From positions 744,001 through 808,000 of the forward strand of contig NZ_JACHGW010000002.1 in NCBI RefSeq assembly GCF_014202505.1: a DNA stretch of 64,000 bases, in the 5' to 3' direction. A program made the translations under genes and the position numbers. The notes under the pieces are model-generated. The model was given only the letters and a program-made list of their open reading frames with translations, searched no databases and was not told where the DNA came from. Within the stretch, counting starts at the first letter, position 1, and each line of letters begins with the position of its first letter. Shown here piece after piece: positions 58,349 to 64,000 of the stretch. The stretch is from Armatimonas rosea. Its GTDB lineage: Bacteria; Armatimonadota; Armatimonadia; Armatimonadales; Armatimonadaceae.

Positions 58349-59017
58349 ATGGTGCAGCGCCAGACCTTCTCGGAGTTTGACACGGATGCGCTCTTTGAGA
58401 CACACTCCGCGGTGTTGCGGCGGGAGAACCAGGCGCTCCGTCGTCGGCGCAACCTCGCGCTGATTTTTCTCACTCCTTTATTTTTTATTGTGGCACTTCC
58501 CGTAACACTGCCGCTGGCTCTCTTGACGGTCGGCCTAGAGGCTCCCTTCCTAAGCATCCCCTGGATCTGGCAGGGCATCCACAAGCACTTTAGCAAGCGC
58601 AGTGTGGCCTGGCACGACAGCGCTTGGCCCCTGCTACGCCTGCTTCCGACACTTCGTCGGCTTGAGCACCTGGACACCCTCCTCACGCTCCTGGGGGAGC
58701 TGATGCCGGAGATGCATCTGGATGTGCAGACATTTGTCCGGGATGTCCAAGACCACCTTGCCCGGCGGCTCCGCTATCTCACCACCGACGAGGCCCTGCA
58801 GCTCTCCGAGCCCGCCCGCCGGGCACTGGTGCTGGTTGTGCAGCGCCGTGCCAGCGGGAAGTGGGCATCGTCTGAGCTTGCGGTGATCGCGCTCCTGACA
58901 CTGGCCGCTGTGGCCGATACGCGCGCCATACGCGCCGCAGAACGGCTAGAGCGGGGGCACTACGACGAGCACCTGCGGGAAGCGGCCACCGAGTATCTCC
59001 GAGCGGCAAGGCGATAA
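58349..59017 (+). CDS. Membrane protein with HEAT-like C-terminal half
   Basis: 222 residues. A charged N-terminal helix (VLRRENQALRRRRN) precedes two membrane spans (LALIFLTPLFFIVALPVTLP, LALLTVGLEAPFLSIPWIWQ). From about residue 85 a helical segment follows: LRLLPTLRRLEHLDTLLTLL and SELAVIALLTLAAVADTRAI, with a HEAT-like ending RAAERLERGHYDEHLREAAT. It resembles the gene at 59484 in overall plan (N-terminal charged part, membrane helix, C-terminal repeat ending in R-E-A-A-T-(D/E)-Y-L), so they are probably duplicates. Function unknown. Confidence 0.68.
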   Translation: MVQRQTFSEFDTDALFETHSAVLRRENQALRRRRNLALIFLTPLFFIVALPVTLPLALLTVGLEAPFLSIPWIWQGIHKHFSKRSVAWHDSAWPLLRLLPTLRRLEHLDTLLTLLGELMPEMHLDVQTFVRDVQDHLARRLRYLTTDEALQLSEPARRALVLVVQRRASGKWASSELAVIALLTLAAVADTRAIRAAERLERGHYDEHLREAATEYLRAARR

Positions 59018-59020
59018 AAT
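59015..59020 (+). promoter_or_regulatory. Probable -10 element, leaderless start at 59026
   Basis: TAAAAT overlapping the previous stop (TAA 59015-59017), five bases (AGGCC) before ATG 59026. Confidence 0.6.
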
Positions 59021-59025
59021 AGGCC

Positions 59026-59484
59026 ATGCTGCGCACGATCTCGACTCTCTGGCTGACAGTGCTGCTGTCGGTGGGCATCTTTCTCTCGATCGGGGTGTCT
59101 GTCCAGCGCTACCAGAAAAACCGGCGTGCCTACTACGAGCAGCGCCGCCTCGTGGGAATACGGGAGGTGGTCGCTCGGGCCGAGCCGCTGATCGCAGCCA
59201 TCCGCGCCTATGAGAAAGAGCACCACAAGCCGCCGGCAAGCCTTGAGGCACTCGGGATAGCGCTCCCCCCGCTGGGGCCAATCGCACGCAGAGGCTGGGA
59301 GTATAGCCTTGAGGAAACCAGCTCTTGGACGCTTGCGATCTCCGTGGACACGGAGTACACGCCCAATAATGGCATTCTTTCCTTCGGCGATACGTTTGCC
59401 TACCACTCCAATGGGCGCTACCCCCACGATGCCTACGGGGGCACTCTGGAGCGCTTTGGAGCGTGGGGCTACTACTGGGAGTAG
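59026..59484 (+). CDS. Single-span membrane protein, pseudopilin-like size
   Basis: 152 residues. An N-terminal hydrophobic helix (ISTLWLTVLLSVGIFLSIGV) is followed by a helical, charged stretch (RAEPLIAAIRAYEKEHHKPP) and a small C-terminal part (LEALGIALPPLGPIARRGWE, YSLEETSSWTLAISVDTEY). The A-I-x-A-Y-x-x-x-H-x-x-P-P-x-S-L-x-x-L pattern is reminiscent of type II secretion pseudopilin-like or DUF-type proteins, but there is no prepilin cleavage site. It lies between the two HEAT-like membrane genes with a leaderless promoter. Function unknown. Confidence 0.6.
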   Translation: MLRTISTLWLTVLLSVGIFLSIGVSVQRYQKNRRAYYEQRRLVGIREVVARAEPLIAAIRAYEKEHHKPPASLEALGIALPPLGPIARRGWEYSLEETSSWTLAISVDTEYTPNNGILSFGDTFAYHSNGRYPHDAYGGTLERFGAWGYYWE

Positions 59485-60233
59485 TGCCTAAGATGCAGAA
59501 GCTTCGCATGCGTGACCCCGACCAGGAGTGGCTCCGTGAGCGCTTGCGGTTGCAGCTGAGGAGCGACGAAAAACCGACACTGGTGGACGATGTTGCTCCT
59601 GAGGTGGCACTCTCGCTACTTGCGGAGGAGCTCCTTGACCAGGCAAGGCAGGACCAGCGGACCCTGAGCCGGCGCTGGTCGGAGTACCGGTTCCAGCTCT
59701 TTGACTGGACAACGACTTTCCTCTTGATCTTTTGCTGGCCTGCGGGGCTCTACCGGCTCTATGTGCGCAAGAAGCAGCCCCCCGCGACCCTGTTCTCGGT
59801 CCACACGCCGCGCTGGCGACGGCTGGCGGAGCTGCTGGCCGAAAAGGCGGGGGAGACCCGCTCCGCAGCGAGTGTCGCCGAGCTGATCCTGGTGCTCCGT
59901 ACCCTCGATAGCGAGCGGGTGGGCGAGGAGGCGAGACTAGAGGTGGCCCTGTCGCGCCGCATCGCCGACTTGCTCCCGTTTCTCACTCCCGCGGAGCTGT
60001 CGAGCCTGCCCGAGCCGTGCTGGGAGTTCTTGGTCTATGCGCTTGAGCAGCGCATCGAGATCGAGGCCATCCGACGACTGCCTTGGATGAAGGCCCCGTT
60101 TACGATCGCGGTGATCCTGGCGCTGGGCTCGGTGAAGAATCCCAACGTGGCTCCGCTGATGCAACGCCTCGCGGCGCACGACACGGAGGGCCGTGTCCGC
60201 GAGGCGGCGACCGACTATCTGGCTACTCCGTGA
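59484..60233 (+). CDS. Membrane protein with HEAT-like C-terminal half
   Basis: 249 residues from GTG 59484 (one base shared with the previous TAG) or 246 from ATG 59493. N-terminal helical, charged region (RDPDQEWLRERLRLQLRSDE), one membrane span (FDWTTTFLLIFCWPAGLYRL), then a repeat-like helical region: RRLAELLAEKAGETRSAASV and IAVILALGSVKNPNVAPLMQ, RLAAHDTEGRVREAATDYLA. The end matches the gene at 58349. It overlaps the convergent purC by 11 bases. Function unknown. Confidence 0.66.
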   Translation: MPKMQKLRMRDPDQEWLRERLRLQLRSDEKPTLVDDVAPEVALSLLAEELLDQARQDQRTLSRRWSEYRFQLFDWTTTFLLIFCWPAGLYRLYVRKKQPPATLFSVHTPRWRRLAELLAEKAGETRSAASVAELILVLRTLDSERVGEEARLEVALSRRIADLLPFLTPAELSSLPEPCWEFLVYALEQRIEIEAIRRLPWMKAPFTIAVILALGSVKNPNVAPLMQRLAAHDTEGRVREAATDYLATP

Positions 60234-61119
60234 GGCGTCGCCAGGCCTCTTCGTACTTTTGAGCGGTCTTGGCGATGATCTCGGCGGGGAGGTCGGGGGG
60301 CGGGGGCTGCTTGTTCCAGCCGGGGACCGACTCGAGAAAGTCGCGGAGAAACTGCTTGTCGAAGCTGGGCTGGGCACCACCGGGCTGGTAGGTGTCGGCG
60401 GGCCAGAAGCGCGACGAGTCCGGGGTGAGGGCTTCGTCGATCAGGATCACCTTGTCGTTTTCATCGAGCCCAAACTCGAACTTGGTATCGGCCAGGATGA
60501 TGCCGCGCTTCTCCGCGTGGGCGAGGGCGAAGGCGTAGAGGCCCTGCGCGGCGCTGACCACGGCATCGAAGTGCTCCCCGAGAAGCGCCTTGGCCTCGCC
60601 CGGAGTCATGGGCTCGTCGTGGCCGGCGTCCGCCTTGGTGCTGGGCGTGAAGATCGGGGTGGGGAGCTTGTCGGACTCCACGAGGCCTGCTGGGAGCGGG
60701 TTTCCCCAGAGGCTGGGGCCATCGGTCTTGTACGCCTTCCAGCCCGAGCCCGAGAGGTAGCCGCGGATCACGGCCTCGATCTTGAGGGGGCGCGTGCGCT
60801 TGCAGAGCATCGCCCGGCCCGCCAGGGTCTCATCCCAGACCCCGCCCACCGCCGCGATCTCCGCCGCGATCTCGGTATCGTCCGCGGTGATCAAGTGGTT
60901 GGCGATCACCCCCTGGGTCTGGGCGAACCAGAAGACCGAGAGCTGGGTGAGAATCCGGCCCTTGCCGGGGATTCCCTGCGCCATCACCACATCAAAGGCG
61001 GAGATCCGATCCGAGGCAACCAGCAAGAGCTTGTCGTCGCCCACGGCATAGAGATCGCGCACCTTGCCCTGCCCGAGCTTTGTCAGCCCGGCGATATTCG
61101 TCGTTAAAACCGCGCTCAC
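60223..61119 (-). CDS. purC: Phosphoribosylaminoimidazole-succinocarboxamide synthase
   Basis: 298 residues, the longer bacterial/eukaryote-like form. GKVRDLYAVGDDKLLLVASD, RISAFDVVMAQGIPGKGRIL, then PLKIEAVIRGYLSGSGWKAY, LADTKFEFGLDENDKVILID and RFWPADTYQPGGAQPSFDKQ are the SAICAR synthetase signatures, including the R-I-S-A-F-D and E-F-G segments that bind ATP and substrate. It joins aspartate to CAIR in purine synthesis. Start is GTG 61117-61119 overlapping the lepB stop (GTGA), so it is translated in the lepB transcript. Confidence 0.95.
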   Translation of the reverse strand: MSAVLTTNIAGLTKLGQGKVRDLYAVGDDKLLLVASDRISAFDVVMAQGIPGKGRILTQLSVFWFAQTQGVIANHLITADDTEIAAEIAAVGGVWDETLAGRAMLCKRTRPLKIEAVIRGYLSGSGWKAYKTDGPSLWGNPLPAGLVESDKLPTPIFTPSTKADAGHDEPMTPGEAKALLGEHFDAVVSAAQGLYAFALAHAEKRGIILADTKFEFGLDENDKVILIDEALTPDSSRFWPADTYQPGGAQPSFDKQFLRDFLESVPGWNKQPPPPDLPAEIIAKTAQKYEEAWRRLTE

Positions 61120-61613
61120 TGCAGAACCTTTCCAATCACCTCCGACTCGTAGACTGCGCCGAAGTCGCGGGAGTCGGTGGAGTTGTTGATATTGTCGCCC
61201 AGGACATAGATACCGCCCTTCGCACTGCGCGAGACGTGCTCATCGTGGAAGAGATCGGTGGTCGGGTAGCTCCCCGAGACTGTGTTGAGCCTCTGGGGCC
61301 AGGTGCGACTCCCGCCGGCATTCTGGATAAAGACAATGCGCTTGACGACGTCTTCGTCCCGGTTTTTCTTACCGTCACGGGTGCCGATCACCACGATATC
61401 CCCTACTTTCAGGGGAGAGAAGAGCCGCCATGTCTTGAGGATCGTCACCCGCTGACCGGGCTTGAGGGTGGGCAGCATCGACTGCCCCACCACCACGACC
61501 CGGCCAAAGGAGAAGAACGCCCCCACGACAACCAGTAAGATCGGAATCAGAATCAGGCGCTCCAGGCGTTTCAGGCGCTCCAGACGTGCGGCTTTAGAGT
61601 CTTGGTCAGGCAT
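61116..61613 (-). CDS. lepB: Signal peptidase I
   Basis: 165 residues. A basic N-terminus and one membrane helix (LILIPILLVVVGAFFSFG) precede the catalytic region. The nucleophile is Ser45 in VVGQSMLPTL, the general base probably Lys91 in DEDVVKRIVFIQN, and box E reads YVLGDNINNSTDSRDFG. It removes signal peptides on the outer face of the inner membrane. ATG 61613 is preferred to TTG 61619. TAAGAT ends five bases before it. Coupled to purC downstream. Confidence 0.92.
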   Translation of the reverse strand: MPDQDSKAARLERLKRLERLILIPILLVVVGAFFSFGRVVVVGQSMLPTLKPGQRVTILKTWRLFSPLKVGDIVVIGTRDGKKNRDEDVVKRIVFIQNAGGSRTWPQRLNTVSGSYPTTDLFHDEHVSRSAKGGIYVLGDNINNSTDSRDFGAVYESEVIGKVLQ

Positions 61614-61618
61614 GGGCA

Positions 61619-61624
61619 ATCTTA
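61619..61624 (-). promoter_or_regulatory. Probable -10 element, leaderless start of lepB
   Basis: TAAGAT on the minus strand, five bases (TGCCC) before ATG 61611-61613. Confidence 0.45.
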
Positions 61625-61629
61625 ACTAT

Positions 61630-61664
61630 ACCGGCCCCCTAGCCCCCGTGCAACGGGGAGAACA
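61630..61664. repeat. Short GC-rich hairpin element H
   Basis: CCCCCTAGCCCCCG followed by a CCCCG...CGGGG hairpin at 61641-61656, lying directly behind the redoxin-fusion stop (61665, minus strand). The leading string resembles those at 45793 and, reversed, in element G. Confidence 0.45.
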
Positions 61665-63572
61665 CTAGGGATTGGTGCGCCGGCGCTGCCCGAGGCCCTC
61701 CAAGAGGTTCTGCATGCGGAACTGCTGCGAGCGGTTGCCTTCTGCCACAAAGTCCATGTAGCCGATCATCATCTCATCGAAGGTCTGGTCGCCCCAGTGG
61801 ACGGTCTTGGTGGGATCGGGGTTGAAGGGGTTCTTCGACGAGTTGTCGTACCAGGCCTCGACCAGGATCTTCGTGCCTGCGGTCATCTTCTTGGGCTCTT
61901 TGAGCATGTAGCGGGTCTGCCAGTTGAAGTCGTACTTGGGCACGGAGAGCAGAGTCTCTTGCTTGCCGTCGGGGTAGGTCGCGCTGATGCGGAAGGCCTT
62001 GCCACGGACGTGCATGTGCGGCGAGTAGGAGTAGACAGTCGCGTTGATCGGCACGGTAAAGGTCCGCTCGACCCGGTGGCTCTCGACGCCGGGGGGAATC
62101 CGCAGGTTCAGCGCCAGGATCCCGACATTGTCTGCCACTTCTTTGGGCGGCTCCTTGGCAAAGATAAACCCAAGCTCGCTCTGGTCGTCTTGTTCGACTC
62201 CAGTAGGGGTGTAGTGGACCTGAAACATCAGGTCGGCTCCCTTGGGGACGCGCTTGGCAACTCCGGCCGGGAAGACCATCGGGCTCTCGCCAGGGACATA
62301 CTCCGCCACGAAGCCGTCTAGTCCGTTGCCCGGCCCGCGCCGGCCCGTCTTATCGTCGATAAAGACCAGCACATGGTGGACCGCCTTGCGTGCGCCGGGC
62401 TTGACCTCGGCGGCCTGAATCCACTTGTCCTCGGTGAAGTTGGTGGGGACCCGGAACCACTGGTAGGCCACGACCCCGGTTGCCTGGATCTTGTAGGGCT
62501 TCTCCATCTTCAGCACCACATCGGGCTTGCCGATATTCCAGCCCTCCACAAAGGTCTTGGGCGCGGGGAGCTTCTTGGGATCGCCCTCGGGCGTCCCCTG
62601 CTTCACCCAGGCGAGCACCGTGGCTTTCTCTTTGGCGGTGAGGCTGCGGTCGTTGGCAAAGTCGCCGTGGCGCGGGTCGGCGTGCCAGGGGGGCATGCGG
62701 TTGGTGGTGACCGTCTCCGAGATCATCGCGCTCCAGCGCTTGGCGTGGGCGTAGGTCTGGAGCGGGAAGGGCCCGACTTGTCCGGGGCGGTGGCAGCTCT
62801 CGCACTTCTCCTGCAGGATCGGCGCGACATGCTGGCTGTAGTTCACCTTCCCCACCGCAGGGAGAGTCATGGCCGGGATCGGCTCGGGCTCCGCATCGCG
62901 GCTCTTGGCCGTGGCCGGGGTTTCGTCGTCGAGACGGGGCCCGCCCTTCACGACCTTTCGCTCCAGCTCGGGCTTGTTGCGGTCCAGCAGGCAGCCGGGG
63001 ACCGAGCTACTGGCGGTCGCGACCGGCTTGCTAGCCAGGATCGCATCGAGGGCATCGGTCAGGTAGTGCTTGCTCGCGGCGGGCTTGCGGCTTCCGAGGC
63101 CATACTGGTCATCGACACTGCCCCGGTAGCGCAGGGTCGCCTTGCCATCGACCACGAGCGCCTCACAGGTCCGGGTGACCTTTGCGGCATCGGCGAGCTT
63201 CTGCTGGCGGTCGGTGAGGATGGGAAAACGGACTCCCGCCGCCTTTGCCGCCGCGAGGGTCTGGGAGTCGGTCTCGCTGCCGTTGGAGTTGATCCCCACA
63301 AACGCGACTCCCTTTGCCTCGTATTTTTTCGCGAGCGCGGCTAGCTTGGGCAGCGAGAGCTTGGCGATGGGGCAGTCCGCGCCCAGAAAGTAGAAGACCA
63401 CGGCCTTCTTCCCGGCGAGGCCGTAGAAATGAAACTCCTTGCCCTCGACAGTTGCGGCGCGGAAGTCGGGGAGGCGCGTGCCGACCAGCGGTGCATCGGC
63501 CTTGTGGGGCAGGGCAATCGCGGCGGCAACGAGGGCCGCAGGGACAGTGAGGGCAAGGGCAAGCGTTTTCAT
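61665..63572 (-). CDS. Secreted redoxin - cytochrome c - copper monooxygenase-like fusion
   Basis: 635 residues. Signal peptide MKTLALALTVPAALVAAAIA. Redoxin domain (about 28-185) with VVFYFLGADCPIAKLSLPKL, a single reactive-type Cys. A heme c site CESCH near residue 268, followed by MPPWHADPRHGDFANDR, as in the planctomycete cytochrome family. A C-terminal region like copper type II ascorbate-dependent monooxygenases (about 355-625), with paired histidines in KAVHHVLVFIDD and YSPHMHVRGKAF. Such fusions occur in Planctomycetes and Acidobacteria, with unknown substrate. I start at ATG 63570-63572 behind AAGGA, although the frame stays open to 63992. Confidence 0.85.
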   Translation of the reverse strand: MKTLALALTVPAALVAAAIALPHKADAPLVGTRLPDFRAATVEGKEFHFYGLAGKKAVVFYFLGADCPIAKLSLPKLAALAKKYEAKGVAFVGINSNGSETDSQTLAAAKAAGVRFPILTDRQQKLADAAKVTRTCEALVVDGKATLRYRGSVDDQYGLGSRKPAASKHYLTDALDAILASKPVATASSSVPGCLLDRNKPELERKVVKGGPRLDDETPATAKSRDAEPEPIPAMTLPAVGKVNYSQHVAPILQEKCESCHRPGQVGPFPLQTYAHAKRWSAMISETVTTNRMPPWHADPRHGDFANDRSLTAKEKATVLAWVKQGTPEGDPKKLPAPKTFVEGWNIGKPDVVLKMEKPYKIQATGVVAYQWFRVPTNFTEDKWIQAAEVKPGARKAVHHVLVFIDDKTGRRGPGNGLDGFVAEYVPGESPMVFPAGVAKRVPKGADLMFQVHYTPTGVEQDDQSELGFIFAKEPPKEVADNVGILALNLRIPPGVESHRVERTFTVPINATVYSYSPHMHVRGKAFRISATYPDGKQETLLSVPKYDFNWQTRYMLKEPKKMTAGTKILVEAWYDNSSKNPFNPDPTKTVHWGDQTFDEMMIGYMDFVAEGNRSQQFRMQNLLEGLGQRRRTNP

Positions 63573-63625
63573 GGCATCCTTAAAGACAACGGAAAGTCCG
63601 ATTCGGTTCACACGTAGAGAGGATT

Positions 63626-64000
63626 TTATACGTATTGATAGATTATGGGCGCTTCTATTTCTGGGTGTAGGCTCGCATGCACCGGGCAGCGGTGGCCGAT
63701 TGCCTCCAGTCGTGGACGAAGCCCCTCTGGCACAAGCGCGGCAGGCACAGTGACTGTCACGGCGAGACGACCAATACGGTTTGCTGTCGTGCTCATCTCT
63801 TTCACCACCGTAGCGCTCATCCCGACCAAGTCTAGCTGGCGACGCTCCCCCCAGAGCGCTATCGTCGTGAGAATACAGGTGACGAGCCCCGATGCCACCA
63901 GGTCGGTTGGGGAGAACGCCGCGGCATCCCCGCCTAGCTCCTTGGGAGTGTCGGTTTGTAGCACCATCCCCTCGGGGTGCGTCAGCTGGCACTTGGTCTT
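63626..64000 (-). CDS. OsmC/YhfA-family peroxiredoxin-like protein, partial
   Basis: The start lies beyond the window; 124 residues remain, open to base 64000 (KTKCQLTHPEG leading in). OsmC-fold signatures: GGDAAAFSPTDLVASGLVTC, whose Cys is the expected peroxidatic residue, and IGHRCPVHASLHPEIE with the second Cys. These proteins reduce organic hydroperoxides or act on thiols in the cytoplasm. It ends 54 bases before the redoxin fusion starts on the same strand, where a separate ribosome-binding site appears. Confidence 0.85.
   Translation of the reverse strand, partial: KTKCQLTHPEGMVLQTDTPKELGGDAAAFSPTDLVASGLVTCILTTIALWGERRQLDLVGMSATVVKEMSTTANRIGRLAVTVTVPAALVPEGLRPRLEAIGHRCPVHASLHPEIEAPIIYQYV

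Noticed and set aside
63573-63992. N-terminal extension of the redoxin fusion to 63992
   Set aside because: It overlaps the OsmC-family gene in another frame. A signal peptide begins precisely at 63572 behind a ribosome-binding site.

Overview
This is 64 kb of compact, GC-rich bacterial chromosome. Most neighbouring genes overlap by 1-14 bases or are separated by only a few bases. The gene content suggests a diderm, heterotrophic member of the Armatimonadota (inference, no search was run). The clues are an LPS-heptose epimerase, an OmpA-type peptidoglycan-binding domain and HlyD-type export (an outer membrane), planctomycete-style DUF1552 and DUF1592 proteins, a redoxin/cytochrome/copper-monooxygenase-like fusion, and a T-box riboswitch. 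No phage, transposase, CRISPR, rRNA or tRNA was seen.

Layout. 1-6 kb: a partial M60-like peptidase, a LigB-like protein, two secreted proteins, an Uma2-like nuclease and a TlpA-like thioredoxin. 6.1-14.3 kb, minus strand: a branched-chain amino-acid operon in the order ilvB, MBL hydrolase, ilvN, two unknown genes, ilvC, a small membrane protein, a SanA/YdcF-like protein, leuA. It sits behind a T-box leader whose specifier reads as CUC (Leu). 14.3-30.3 kb: the most unusual part, 17 intact helical-repeat (HEAT-like) paralogues plus a truncated copy, mostly with overlapping start and stop codons, interrupted by an Hsp70-like ATPase, a TolB-like lipoprotein and a small unknown gene. Nearly all paralogues end in a bipartite tail of two LP-x-P-like motifs set 13-14 residues apart. 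30.3-34.4 kb: an araFGH-like sugar ABC transporter and a dihydrofolate-reductase-like enzyme. 34.4-39.5 kb: a five-gene operon of an ABC ATPase, a permease, a substrate-binding protein fused to OmpA, and two coiled-coil proteins. 39.7-43.6 kb: the DUF1552/DUF1592 pair. 43.7-49.4 kb: an acyltransferase, hldD and an HlyD/permease/ATPase efflux set. 49.4-57 kb: a DUF3142 protein, a TPR-like protein, a glycoside hydrolase 2-like enzyme and a small Met/Lys/Cys-rich secreted protein. 57.1-64 kb: threonine dehydrogenase, a second small HEAT-like block, purC, lepB, the redoxin fusion and a partial OsmC protein.

Two genome-wide habits show clearly. First, at least 19 transcription-unit heads carry a TANNNT hexamer (mostly TA-x-A-A-T) ending only 5-9 bases before the start codon, with no ribosome-binding site. 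These mRNAs are probably leaderless. At 53994-54025 two divergent genes share one near-palindromic promoter of this kind. Second, gaps behind genes hold GC-rich palindromic elements of about 80-190 bases. They share blocks with each other and sometimes supply the stop codon or last residues of the gene they follow.
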